Below are positions 52,512 through 61,470 of a DNA stretch of 64,000 bases, in pieces. Source of the stretch: Micromonospora sp. NBC_00421 (GTDB lineage: Bacteria > Actinomycetota > Actinomycetes > Mycobacteriales > Micromonosporaceae); NCBI RefSeq assembly GCF_036017915.1, contig NZ_CP107929.1, forward strand, positions 5,708,001-5,772,000, given 5' to 3'. The first letter of the stretch is position 1, and each line of letters starts with the position of its first letter. The notes under the pieces were generated by a model. The model was given only the letters and a program-made list of their open reading frames with translations. It was not told the DNA's origin and did not search any database. The translations under genes were made by a program, and so were the position numbers.

Positions 52512-53162
52512 ATGCGTGTCCTCGTGATCGACAACTACGACTCCTTCGTCTTCAACCTCGTGCAGTACCTGGGTCAGCTCGGGGTCGAGTGCGAGGTCCG
52601 GCGCAACGACGAGATCGACGTCGCCGAGGTCGGCCGGGTCGGCGCGGCGGGTGTCCTGCTCTCGCCGGGGCCGGGCAGCCCGGACCGCGCCGGCATCTGC
52701 CTCGACGTCATCCGCCGGTACGCCGGCGAGCTGCCGATCTTCGGCGTCTGCCTCGGCCACCAGGCGATCGGCGAGGCGTTCGGTGCGACAGTCACCCGGG
52801 CGCCGGAGTTGCTGCACGGCAAGACCTCCGAGGTGCGCCACCACTCCGTCGGGGTGCTGGCCGGCCTGCCCGACCCGTTCACCGCCACCCGCTACCACTC
52901 GCTGGCGGTGCTGCCCGAGACGCTCCCCGACGAGCTGGAGGTCACCGGCTGGACGGAGTCCGGCGTGGTGATGGCGATGCGGCACCGGACCCTGCCGATC
53001 GAGGGGGTGCAGTTCCACCCGGAGTCGGTGCTCACCGAGGGCGGCCACCTGATGCTGGCGAACTGGGTAGCCGCCTGCGGCCACCGGGAAGCCCTGGAAC
53101 GCGCCCCGGAGCTGGCCGCCGAGGTCGACGCCCGTCGCCGGGCCGCCTTCGCCACCGGCTGA
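52512..53162 (+). CDS. pabA: Glutamine amidotransferase (PabA/TrpG type)
   Basis: The 216-residue class I glutamine amidotransferase has MRVLVIDNYDSFVFNLVQYL at the start, GVLLSPGPGSPDRAG (oxyanion strand), the catalytic Cys in FGVCLGHQAIGEAFG, and the His-Glu in EGVQFHPESVLTE. It supplies ammonia for aminodeoxychorismate or anthranilate synthesis. It sits in the division cluster as in other actinobacteria (the mycobacterial counterpart is named trpG). The synthase subunit is not nearby. A convergent terminator (53182-53209) separates it from pknB. Confidence 0.93.
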   Translation: MRVLVIDNYDSFVFNLVQYLGQLGVECEVRRNDEIDVAEVGRVGAAGVLLSPGPGSPDRAGICLDVIRRYAGELPIFGVCLGHQAIGEAFGATVTRAPELLHGKTSEVRHHSVGVLAGLPDPFTATRYHSLAVLPETLPDELEVTGWTESGVVMAMRHRTLPIEGVQFHPESVLTEGGHLMLANWVAACGHREALERAPELAAEVDARRRAAFATG

Positions 53163-53181
53163 CCCCACCGCCGTACGACAC

Positions 53182-53209
53182 AGGCCCGGTCCAGGTGGAC
53201 CGGGCCTGC
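53182..53209. terminator. Convergent terminator pabA / pknB operon
   Basis: CAGGCCCGGTCC and GGACCGGGCCTG form a perfect 12-bp stem with an AGGT loop between the two convergent transcripts. Confidence 0.93.
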
Positions 53210-53229
53210 GCGTCACCTCGGGGTACGGG

Positions 53230-55041
53230 TCACTCGTCCTCGACCCGGAACGGCGGGGTGGGCAGCGGGAACCCGCCACCCGTACCGTCACCGGGCGGCG
53301 TGGTGGTCGGCACCGGCGTGGTCGGGGTCGGCGGGGTCGGTGACTCGGTGACCTCCGGCACGCTGACCACGATGGTGACCGTGGTGTTCTTCGCCTTCTT
53401 GGTGCCACCCTTCGGGTTCTGGCTCTGCACCTTGCCGGCCTCGTCCGCCGGCACCTCCGAACCGAGTTCGGCGTTCACCTTGAAGCCGGCGTTCTGCAGG
53501 GCCCGGGTGGCCTCCGTCTGGCTGAGGTCCTTGACGTTCGGCACCTCACGGACGTTGCCCTTGGAGACGGTCAGGGTCACCTCGGTGCCCTCCGGCACCT
53601 TCTCCCCCTCGGGCGGGGAGACGTCGAGGACGATGTCCTCGCTCTCCTCGCTGTCCTTCGTCACGACCTTGACGCGGAACTTGTCGTTCGTGAGGCGGGT
53701 CTCGGCGCTCTCGACCTTGCTGCCCTTGAGGCCGGTGGGGATGCTGACCTCGGGCTTGCCACCGCAGATGTTCACCGTCACCTGCCGGTTCTCCTCCAGC
53801 GCGGTGCCGGCCGGCGGGTCCTGCTTGGCGACCGTACCCACCTTGCAGGTGCTGTCGAAGACCTGGTCGCCGGTCGCCGGCACCAGACCGAGGTTGCGGA
53901 TCTCGGTGAAGGCGGCGTCCTGCGTCTTGCCCGCCAGGTTGGGCACCGGGCTCGTCTTGGTCTCGTCTCCGGCACCGTTCATCAGCAGGGCCGCCACCAG
54001 GGCGATCACCGCCAGCACGCCGACCGCCGCGAACGCCGCGATCACCCAGGCCGAACTCTTGCGCCGCTGCGGGTCGCCGACCCGGGCCGGGATCTGCCGG
54101 GTCTGCTGACCGACCACCTGCGTCGGGTAGCCGGACGACGCCGCCGCCATCGGGGTCGTCTCGTCCTGGGTCATCACCGGGGTGGCCATCACCGGTCGAC
54201 CGGCGGCGGCACGGAGCAGGTCGGCCCGCATCTCGCCGGCGCTCTGGTAGCGGTTGAGCGGGTTCTTCGACAGCGCCTTCAGCACGATCGCGTCGATAGC
54301 CGGGGTGACGTCCGGGTTGATGTCGCTCGGCGTCGGCGGGGCCTCCCGCACGTGCTGGTACGCCACGCTGACCGGGCTGTCGCCGACGAACGGCGGATGA
54401 CCGCAGACCAGCTCGAACAGCACGCAACCGGCGGCGTACACGTCGGAGCGGGCGTCGACGGCCTCACCGCGCGCCTGCTCCGGGGAGAGGTACTGGGCCG
54501 TGCCGATCACCGCACTGGTCTGTGTCATCGTGGTGGCGCCGCTGGCCAGCGCGCGGGCGATGCCGAAGTCCATCACCTTGACCTGACCGGTCTGGGTGAG
54601 CATCACGTTGCCGGGCTTGATGTCCCGGTGGATGATCCCGTGCCGGTGGCTGAACTCCAGGGCCGCGCACATGTCGGCGCAGATCTCCAGCGCCCGGCGC
54701 GGCTGGAGCCGCCCCTCGACGCCGAGGACCTCCTTGAGGGTCCGCCCGTTCACGAACTCCATCACGATGAACGGGAGGGTCTCGCCGGTCGGGGCGGTCT
54801 CCTCGCCGGTGTCGTAGACGGCGACGATCGCCGGATGGTTGAGCGACGCGGCGTTCTGCGCCTCGCGGCGGAACCGCATCTGGAAGGTGGCGTCCCGGGC
54901 CAGGTCTGTCCGGAGCATCTTGATCGCGACGTCCCGACCGAGCCGGAGGTCCCGACCGCGGTGCACCTCGGCCATGCCGCCGTAACCGAGCAGCTCGCCG
55001 ACCTGGTACCTGCCACCGAGCAGGCGGGCCTGGGCTGTCAT
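53230..55041 (-). CDS. pknB: PknB Ser/Thr kinase with three PASTA domains
   Basis: The 603-residue receptor kinase has a Gly loop GYGGMAEV (about 19-26), Lys41, HRDIKPGN (138-145), DFG at 158-160, and a Thr-rich activation loop (TTMTQTSAVIGT). One membrane helix lies at about 331-354, and three PASTA domains at about 363-428, 429-495 and 496-562. A Pro/Thr-rich tail closes it. PASTA domains bind lipid II and muropeptides, coupling wall state to phosphorylation. Mycobacterial PknB has four PASTA units, so this one is shorter. The first PASTA has two Cys (399 and 426). The ATG at 55041 overlaps the pknA stop by 4 bp. Confidence 0.95.
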   Translation of the reverse strand: MTAQARLLGGRYQVGELLGYGGMAEVHRGRDLRLGRDVAIKMLRTDLARDATFQMRFRREAQNAASLNHPAIVAVYDTGEETAPTGETLPFIVMEFVNGRTLKEVLGVEGRLQPRRALEICADMCAALEFSHRHGIIHRDIKPGNVMLTQTGQVKVMDFGIARALASGATTMTQTSAVIGTAQYLSPEQARGEAVDARSDVYAAGCVLFELVCGHPPFVGDSPVSVAYQHVREAPPTPSDINPDVTPAIDAIVLKALSKNPLNRYQSAGEMRADLLRAAAGRPVMATPVMTQDETTPMAAASSGYPTQVVGQQTRQIPARVGDPQRRKSSAWVIAAFAAVGVLAVIALVAALLMNGAGDETKTSPVPNLAGKTQDAAFTEIRNLGLVPATGDQVFDSTCKVGTVAKQDPPAGTALEENRQVTVNICGGKPEVSIPTGLKGSKVESAETRLTNDKFRVKVVTKDSEESEDIVLDVSPPEGEKVPEGTEVTLTVSKGNVREVPNVKDLSQTEATRALQNAGFKVNAELGSEVPADEAGKVQSQNPKGGTKKAKNTTVTIVVSVPEVTESPTPPTPTTPVPTTTPPGDGTGGGFPLPTPPFRVEDE

Positions 55042-56501
55042 CGCGTTCGTCGTCCTTCGCTCGTCGTCGTCTCGCCGGCACCTGGTCCGGGCCGTACCAC
55101 CCGACGGTACGGTGTTCCGACCGGATCGTCGCGTCCGTGGGCACTCAGCGCGCCGGACGTCGTGCGCGGAGCCCCCGGATCACCGTTCAACAGGTTGTTC
55201 CGCGCACTGTAGGAGAGCACGCCCGAACAGACCAGGATCAGCACGGCCAGCAGGATGGCCAGGGTCACCATGCCGGACCGGGAACGGGGTGGCGGGGCGG
55301 GGGCCGGCAGCGGCTGCCGGGCGTACCCCATGGGTCGGTCGGACCGGAGCTGGGCCGGCGGGACGGACGCGGCACCCCGGGGCTGCTGGTAGGGGACCAT
55401 CGGGGCGGCCTGGGCCGCCGGCCGCTGGACCTGCTGCGGATGCCGGGCCTGGACCGGTGGTCGGGCCTGACCGCTGGCCGGTGGTCGGGCCTGACCGGCG
55501 GCCGATGGACGGGCCTGCCCACCGGCGGGCGGGCGGTGCTGGTGGGACAGGGCGGCGGGCTGCTGTCGGGACGCGGCGGGTACCTGCGCGCGGGCCATCG
55601 GGCCGGCCGGGGAGGCCGGCGCCCCGGAGACCGGACCGCCGGAGACCGGACCGGGGTGTCCACCACCGCCCCGGGCCTGCTGGGAGAGGGCGAGCTTGGC
55701 CTGCCGGGCGACGGCGGCCAGGGCGGCGGCGCTCGGCCAGCGGTGACCGGGCTCCTTGGCCATGGCCCGCTCCACTATCGCCTTGACCTGCGGCGGAATG
55801 TCACCGGGCAGCGCCCGGGGAGTGTCCCGGACGTGCTTCATCGCGATCTCGAGAGGATTGTCACCCTCGAAGGGCCGCCGCCCGGCCAGACACTGGTAGG
55901 CCACGACGCCGAGCGCGTACACGTCGGACGCGGGGGTGGCGACCGCACCGGTGGCCTGCTCGGGGGAGATGTACGAGGCGGTGCCGAGCACCGACCCGGC
56001 GGCGGTGAGCTGGCCGACCAGCTCGGACCGGGCGATGCCGAAATCGGTGAGCACGAGCGTCCCGTTCGGCCGGACGAGCAGGTTGCCCGGCTTGACGTCC
56101 CGGTGCACGATGCCCTTCTCGTGCGCGGCGTGCAACGCGTCGGCGGCCTGGGCGAGCAGCGCCATCGTCCGGGCCGGGGTGAGCCGGCCGACCCGGCTGA
56201 GCGTCGACGACAGGGCGTCGCCCTCGACGTACTCCATCACCAGGAAGGCGATCTGCTGGTCGCTGCCGAAGTCGTAGACGTCGACCACGCCGGGGTGGTT
56301 GATGGTGGCCATGGTGCGCGCCTCGCCCCGGAACCGTTCGGCGAAGCCGGGCTCGTCGAGCAGCGCCGGGAGCAGGCTCTTCACCGCCACCGTACGGCCC
56401 AGCACCTGGTCGGTGCCGCGCCACACGTCACCCATGCCGCCGCTGGCGATCCGCTCGTCGAGGCGGTAGCGGTTGCCGAGCTGCACCCCGGGGCTGAGCA
56501 T
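55038..56501 (-). CDS. pknA: PknA-like Ser/Thr kinase
   Basis: The 487-residue kinase has a Gly loop ASGGMGDVW (about 19-27), Lys41, HRDVKPGN (133-140), DFG (153-155) and the SYISPEQATG activation end. A long Gln/Pro/Ala-rich juxtamembrane linker follows (about 285-400). One membrane helix (GMVTLAILLAVLILVCSGVL) and a short outer tail close it. It has no PASTA domain. It phosphorylates division proteins in mycobacteria. The ATG at 56501 lies 2 bp from the pbpA stop; the upstream frame runs through pbpA. Placement with pknB is canonical. Confidence 0.95.
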   Translation of the reverse strand: MLSPGVQLGNRYRLDERIASGGMGDVWRGTDQVLGRTVAVKSLLPALLDEPGFAERFRGEARTMATINHPGVVDVYDFGSDQQIAFLVMEYVEGDALSSTLSRVGRLTPARTMALLAQAADALHAAHEKGIVHRDVKPGNLLVRPNGTLVLTDFGIARSELVGQLTAAGSVLGTASYISPEQATGAVATPASDVYALGVVAYQCLAGRRPFEGDNPLEIAMKHVRDTPRALPGDIPPQVKAIVERAMAKEPGHRWPSAAALAAVARQAKLALSQQARGGGGHPGPVSGGPVSGAPASPAGPMARAQVPAASRQQPAALSHQHRPPAGGQARPSAAGQARPPASGQARPPVQARHPQQVQRPAAQAAPMVPYQQPRGAASVPPAQLRSDRPMGYARQPLPAPAPPPRSRSGMVTLAILLAVLILVCSGVLSYSARNNLLNGDPGAPRTTSGALSAHGRDDPVGTPYRRVVRPGPGAGETTTSEGRRTR

Positions 56502-56502
56502 G

Positions 56503-58008
56503 TCAGCGGCCCCCCGCATCGGCGATGGCCGCCTGCATGATCTTGCCGCCGATCCGGGCGGCCTCGGCGCTGCCGCCGCTGCCCGCCTGCTCCAGCTCCA
56601 CGCAGACCGCCGAGACGGCGTTGCCGTTCTTGTCCAGCGCGAAGCCGATGAACCAGCCGTGGTCGGGCCGGTCCGGAGCGGACTGCGCGGTGCCGGTCTT
56701 GCCACCGACGGTGTAGCCGTCGATGTCCGCCGAGCTGCCGGTGCCGTTCTTCACCACGCTGACCATCATGTCCCGCAGGTCGTCGGCGACCTGACCGCTG
56801 ACCGGCTGACGCAGCTCCCGCGGCTGGGCGTTGTAGTAGCTGGTGGTGCGGTCCGGCCCGAGCAGCTGCTTGACCAGGTAAGGACGCATCTGCCGGCCCT
56901 TGTTGGCCACCGAGCCGGCGATCAGCGCCCCCTGGAGCGGGGTCATCCGGACGTTGTTCTGGCCGATCGACGACTGCGCGAGCGCGGCGGGGTCGGTGCC
57001 GCCGTCGGGGTTCTGCATGTCGCCGGTGCGGCTGGCCGCCACCGGCAGGCCCCCCTCGCCGAGCTGCCCGACGGTGAGGTCGTCCTGCTCGAAGCCGAAC
57101 TGCCGGGCCTTCTCCTTCACCGTGTCCGCCCCGAGCCGCACACCGAGCTGGGCGAAACCGGTGTTGCACGACTCGGTGACCGCGTCCATCAGGGTGACCT
57201 GTGCCTCCGGGCAGATCGACGCGGCGGCGTTCTTGATCGGCGTGCCCGACGTCGGCGGGGTCCAGCTCGCCCCGGCCGGGATCTCGGTGTCCTTGCCGAC
57301 CCCGTTCTCCAGAGCGGCGGCGGCCACCACGATCTTGAAGGTGGAGCCGGGCGGCAGGGTCTCCGACAGCGCCCGGTTCTTCAGCGGGCCGTCCGGGTCC
57401 TGCTCGTACTTGTTGTAGGCGGCCGACGCCACGTTGGTGTCGTGGTCGGCAAGCGGGTTCGGGTCGAAGCCGGGCATCGAGACGAGCGCCTGCACCGCAC
57501 CGGTACGCGGGTCGATGGCGATCGCCGCGCCCTTCTTCACCCCGCTGCGGTTGTTGCGCAACTGCTCGAAGGCGGTGTCCTGGGCCCGCTTCGAGATGCT
57601 CAGCAGCACGTTGCCGCCGCTGGTCTCGTCGCCGGTGAACATGTCCTTGATCCGGTTGCCGAGCAGCGCGTCGCTGGTGCCGGCGAGGAAGTCGTTCTCC
57701 AGCCGCTCGATGCCGGTGTCGCCCAGGTTGACCGGCTTGTAGCCGAGCACGTGCGCGTACTTCGACCCGCCGGGGTAGCTGCGCTGGAACTTCAGCTTGC
57801 CGCCGGTCTCCTTGCTGGTGGCCACTGCGGTGCCGCCGGCCTCGATGTTGCCCCGCCGACGCTCGTACTCGGCCACCTGGACCCGACCGTTGTAGTCGCT
57901 GTTGCGGTATTCGTCTGCCTTGTAGGCCTGGATCCAGTTCAGGTTGGCGAAGAGCAGCCCGAACAGGACCATGACGACGACGCCGACGCGGCGCAGAGGC
58001 GCGTTCAC
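56503..58008 (-). CDS. pbpA: PbpA class B penicillin-binding protein
   Basis: The 501-residue protein has a single N-terminal membrane helix (VGVVVMVLFGLLFANLNWI), a dimerisation region, and a transpeptidase domain. The catalytic Ser is in LPPGSTFKIVVAA (Ser222). SCN (280-282) and KTG (437-439) are also present. It crosslinks peptidoglycan and works with the SEDS protein encoded next. The GTG at 58008 overlaps the rodA stop (GTGA). It is the PbpA of the pkn cluster, not FtsI. Confidence 0.95.
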   Translation of the reverse strand: MNAPLRRVGVVVMVLFGLLFANLNWIQAYKADEYRNSDYNGRVQVAEYERRRGNIEAGGTAVATSKETGGKLKFQRSYPGGSKYAHVLGYKPVNLGDTGIERLENDFLAGTSDALLGNRIKDMFTGDETSGGNVLLSISKRAQDTAFEQLRNNRSGVKKGAAIAIDPRTGAVQALVSMPGFDPNPLADHDTNVASAAYNKYEQDPDGPLKNRALSETLPPGSTFKIVVAAAALENGVGKDTEIPAGASWTPPTSGTPIKNAAASICPEAQVTLMDAVTESCNTGFAQLGVRLGADTVKEKARQFGFEQDDLTVGQLGEGGLPVAASRTGDMQNPDGGTDPAALAQSSIGQNNVRMTPLQGALIAGSVANKGRQMRPYLVKQLLGPDRTTSYYNAQPRELRQPVSGQVADDLRDMMVSVVKNGTGSSADIDGYTVGGKTGTAQSAPDRPDHGWFIGFALDKNGNAVSAVCVELEQAGSGGSAEAARIGGKIMQAAIADAGGR

Positions 58009-59495
58009 GGGCGGATCACCTCCGTGGGAGCACCGTGCAGCTGTTCCGGCGGACCGCCACCGGGTCGGGCCGCCGGGCCGCCGCCCTGGTTGACCGGCCG
58101 CCGGGCGGCGTCGGAGATGCGCAGCAGCACCGCGATGAGCAGCCAGTTCGCCATCAGCGACGAGCCACCGGCGGAGAGGAACGGGGTGGTCTGGCCGGTC
58201 AGCGGGATGAGCTTGCTGATCCCGCCGACGATCACGAAGACCTGGAGCCCCAGGGTGAAGGCGAGGCCACCGGCGACCAGCTTGCCGAACGAGTCCCGCA
58301 CCGCCAGCCCGGCCCGCAGCCCCCGCTCCACGATGAGCAGATAGACCACCAGCAGCGCGGTCAGCCCGAACAGGCCGATCTCCTCGCCGATGCCGGCGAA
58401 GATGAAGTCGTTCTGCACCTCGGGGATCTCCAGCGGCTCCCCGGCACCCGGACCGGAGCCGAACAGACCACCGCTGCCCAGGCCGAGCAGCCCCTGCACC
58501 AGTTGGTAACCCCGGTCGTACGGCTCGGCGAACGGGTCGAGCCAGATCTCGGCGCGGGTGTAGAAGTTGGCGAACGGGCCACCCACGGTGCCGCCGAGCA
58601 CGTACGCGAGGTAGGCGCCGCCGAAGAAGAGGACCAGACCGATCAGCAGCCAGCTGACCCGTTCGGTGGCGATGTAGAGCGTCACCACGAACATGCCGAA
58701 GTAGAGCAGCGAGGTGCCGAGGTCCTTCTCGAAGACCAGGACCAGCAGACTGATCAGCCAGACGCCGAGCACCGGACCGAGGTCCCGGCCGCGCGGGAAG
58801 TCGATGCCGAGGATGCGGCGGCTGGCCAGCGAGAGCACCTCGCGCTTGCGGACCAGGTAGTAGGCGAAGAAGACGAGCAGCGCCAGCTTGGCGAACTCAC
58901 CGGGCTGGATGCTGAACCCGCCGACCCGGATCCACAGCTTGGCACCGTTGATCTCGGAGAACCGACCGGGCAGCACCGCCGGGATCATCACCAGCACGAT
59001 GCCGGCCAGCCCCAGGGTGTACGCGTACCGCGAAACGGCCCGATGGTCGCGCATCACCACCAGCAGCCCGGCGGCCAGGATCACCGCGGCCAGCGTCCAG
59101 GCCAACTGGCGGCCACCGGTGCCGGCGAAGATGGCAAGCGTCTCCCGGTCGGCGGGGGCGGCCTTGGCCAGGTCGAGCCGGCGTAGGAAGCCCACCCCGA
59201 CGCCGTTGAGCAGGGCCACCGCCGGCAGCAGGGCCGGATCGGCGAACGGCGCGAGCCAGCGGATCACCAGGTGCATGCCGAGGAAGACCAGCCCCAGCGC
59301 GGCGGCCGGCATCCAGAAGTCGCGGGTGACGGTGTCGAGCAGGTTGGCCTCGACGATCGCCCCGTACGCGGCCACCAGCACCATCGCCAGCAACAGCAGG
59401 GACAGTTCGGCGTTGCGCCGGGACCGCGCCAGGCGTATGCCGGGCCGCTCGCCCGTCGTGGCGGGCGAGACTACCGGGTTGGCCGCTGCGGTCAA
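58005..59495 (-). CDS. rodA: RodA/FtsW-type SEDS glycosyltransferase
   Basis: The 496-residue SEDS protein has about ten to twelve membrane helices. Family blocks are present: GAKLWIRVGGFSIQPGEFAK, VLVFEKDLGTSLLYFGMF, QNDFIFAGIGEEIGLFG and IPLTGQTTPFLSAGGSSLM. It polymerises lipid II into glycan strands and pairs with PbpA. The start is the TTG at 59495, chosen because GAGGGA lies seven bases before it; the N-terminus is cytoplasmic. It overlaps pbpA by 4 bp. Confidence 0.94.
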   Translation of the reverse strand: MTAAANPVVSPATTGERPGIRLARSRRNAELSLLLLAMVLVAAYGAIVEANLLDTVTRDFWMPAAALGLVFLGMHLVIRWLAPFADPALLPAVALLNGVGVGFLRRLDLAKAAPADRETLAIFAGTGGRQLAWTLAAVILAAGLLVVMRDHRAVSRYAYTLGLAGIVLVMIPAVLPGRFSEINGAKLWIRVGGFSIQPGEFAKLALLVFFAYYLVRKREVLSLASRRILGIDFPRGRDLGPVLGVWLISLLVLVFEKDLGTSLLYFGMFVVTLYIATERVSWLLIGLVLFFGGAYLAYVLGGTVGGPFANFYTRAEIWLDPFAEPYDRGYQLVQGLLGLGSGGLFGSGPGAGEPLEIPEVQNDFIFAGIGEEIGLFGLTALLVVYLLIVERGLRAGLAVRDSFGKLVAGGLAFTLGLQVFVIVGGISKLIPLTGQTTPFLSAGGSSLMANWLLIAVLLRISDAARRPVNQGGGPAARPGGGPPEQLHGAPTEVIRP

Positions 59496-59524
59496 GGAGG
59501 TGTCCCTCGGATCTCAGCCGACCG

Positions 59525-60979
59525 TCACTCGGGCGACCGGCAGCCCGCCGGGTCTCCGGCCGGCGGAACCGCGTCGGAGGCCGAGGCGTCGGGTGTGGTG
59601 GGCGGCGTGAGGGTCCCGGTGACACCGGGAACGCCGGTCGTGCCGGGACCGGGGTTGCCGGGGCCGGTCGCCCCGGGGCTGGGCGTGCCGGGGCTGGGTA
59701 GTACCGGGGACGTCGTCGACACCGGGGAGCCGGTGACGAGGGACGGCACCGGCGGGCAGACCGGCTTCAGGTTCGGGTTGGCCGGGTCGTCGCTGGTCAG
59801 CTCGGCCAACCTGCGCTGCGCGTCCGTCTGGCTCTTGGCCTGGATGCCCTGCTTGACCTGCTCCTGGGCGGCCAGGGTGAGGTCGTCGAGCTTGGCCTGG
59901 CTGATCGAGTGCACGTTGGACAGGTCGAGGCCGGCGACCTGTCCGGGGACCCCCCGGAAGACCGCGAGCTGCCCGCTGTCGGTGGCCCCGACGTAGTACT
60001 GCCGCTGGGTGTAGCTCCAGCCGGCGAAGAGGCCGCCACCGAGGATGACCAGCAGGGCCACCAGCATCGCCACGGTGCGTAGCGGCCGGCGGGGACGGTC
60101 CGGGTCGTCGTCCCGGTTGGCCGCCGGTTCCTCCGGGGCGGGTGGGCGCGGCGCGGAGAGCGCCGACGCGCGGGCCGCCGGGGTCGAGTCGTCGGCCGCG
60201 GTGGCCATCCCCCGGTCCCGGGCCGCGGCCCCGCCGACGATCGGACTCGCCTCGACGATGTCATGGTCGGTGGCGTCCGCGATGATCACGGTGATGTTGT
60301 CCGGGCCGCCACCGCGCAGGGCGAGCTGCACCAGCCGCTCGACACACTGCTGCGGGTCGGTGTACTCCCGGAGGCTGTCGCCGATGGTCTCCGCGCTGAC
60401 CACGCCGGAGAGGCCGTCGCTGCAGATCAGGTAGCGGTCACCGGGCTGCACTTGCCGGACGCTGTATTCCGGGTCGATGTCCCGGCCGTCGAGGGCCCGG
60501 GTGAGCAGCGAACGCTGGGGGTGGCTGCTCGCCTCCTCCGCGCTGATCCGCCCCTCGTCGACGAGCATCTGGACGTAGGTGTCGTCCTTGGTGATCTGGG
60601 CGAACTCGCCGTTGCGCAGCAGGTAGGCCCGGGAATCGCCGATGTGGACCATGCCGAGCTTGCTGCCCGAGAAGAGGGTCGCGGTGAGCGTGGTGCCCAT
60701 CCCCTCCAGCTGCGGGTTGGCGTCCACGGTGTCGCGGAGCTGCTGGTTGGCGGTGCCCACGGCCGATCGCAGCGCATCGACGAGCGCGTCCCCCGGGACG
60801 TCCTCGTCGAGCGGCGCCATGGCACCGATGACGATGTTGCTGGCGACGTCACCGGCGGCCATGCCGCCCATGCCGTCGGCGACGGCGAGGAGCCGCGGCC
60901 CGGCGTAGACGGAGTCCTGGTTTCCGTCTCGGATCAGACCGCGGTCGCTGTGGGCCGCATAGCGCAGGGTCAGAGTCAT
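59525..60979 (-). CDS. pstP: PstP PP2C-type Ser/Thr phosphatase
   Basis: The 484-residue protein has an N-terminal PP2C domain (about 1-235) with metal-binding Asp in GNQDSVYAGPRLLAVADGMG, MVHIGDSRAYLL, YLICSDGLSGVV and GGGPDNITVIIAD. A linker, one membrane helix (TVAMLVALLVILGGGLFAGW) and an outer tail rich in Pro/Gly/Thr follow. It removes phosphates added by PknA and PknB. The gene overlaps fhaB by 4 bp. The tail contains TGPGNPGPGTTG repeats. Confidence 0.95.
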   Translation of the reverse strand: MTLTLRYAAHSDRGLIRDGNQDSVYAGPRLLAVADGMGGMAAGDVASNIVIGAMAPLDEDVPGDALVDALRSAVGTANQQLRDTVDANPQLEGMGTTLTATLFSGSKLGMVHIGDSRAYLLRNGEFAQITKDDTYVQMLVDEGRISAEEASSHPQRSLLTRALDGRDIDPEYSVRQVQPGDRYLICSDGLSGVVSAETIGDSLREYTDPQQCVERLVQLALRGGGPDNITVIIADATDHDIVEASPIVGGAAARDRGMATAADDSTPAARASALSAPRPPAPEEPAANRDDDPDRPRRPLRTVAMLVALLVILGGGLFAGWSYTQRQYYVGATDSGQLAVFRGVPGQVAGLDLSNVHSISQAKLDDLTLAAQEQVKQGIQAKSQTDAQRRLAELTSDDPANPNLKPVCPPVPSLVTGSPVSTTSPVLPSPGTPSPGATGPGNPGPGTTGVPGVTGTLTPPTTPDASASDAVPPAGDPAGCRSPE

Positions 60980-61464
60980 GGCCGTAATTCGAGAGAGGTG
61001 CGGCCGATTCGGATCGGCACGCCGAGGGGGACGGGGGTCGGTCCGGTGACCTTAGCGCGATCGAGGTACGTGCCGTTAGTCGAGCCGAGATCCTCGACGA
61101 ACCACTGTCCGTCCCGGGGCACCAGCCGGGCGTGCCGGGCGGAGGCGTAGTCGTCGGTGATGACGAGGGTGGAGTCCTCCGCCCGACCGATGGTGATCTG
61201 CGCTTCGCCGAGGGTGATCCGGGTACCGGCGAGCTGGCCGGCGGTGACCACCAACTGGTGGGCCGCCCGGCCCCGCTTCACCTTCGCCGGCTTCGCCGTC
61301 TGCTGCTGGGTCGAGGCCCCGACCGCGCGGGGCGCGGCCACCAGCCGGCCCGACCGGGCGCCCGCGAAGAGATCCCGACGGATGACACCGACCACCGTGA
61401 ACACGAAGATCCACAGCAGGATGAGGAACCCGAACCGGGCGACGGTGATGACGAGTTCCGGCAA
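60976..61464 (-). CDS. fhaB: FhaB (FipA-like) FHA-domain protein
   Basis: The 162-residue protein has one N-terminal membrane helix (FGFLILLWIFVFTVVGVI), a basic linker and a C-terminal FHA domain. ITIGRAEDSTLVI, YASARHARL, VEDLGSTNGTYLD and RIGRTSLEL identify it. FHA domains bind phosphothreonine; FhaB/FipA links kinase output to division. The start is the TTG at 61464; no other start fits before the helix. It overlaps pstP by 4 bp and lies 6 bp from fhaA. Confidence 0.94.
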   Translation of the reverse strand: MPELVITVARFGFLILLWIFVFTVVGVIRRDLFAGARSGRLVAAPRAVGASTQQQTAKPAKVKRGRAAHQLVVTAGQLAGTRITLGEAQITIGRAEDSTLVITDDYASARHARLVPRDGQWFVEDLGSTNGTYLDRAKVTGPTPVPLGVPIRIGRTSLELRP

Positions 61465-61470
61465 GGCGGG

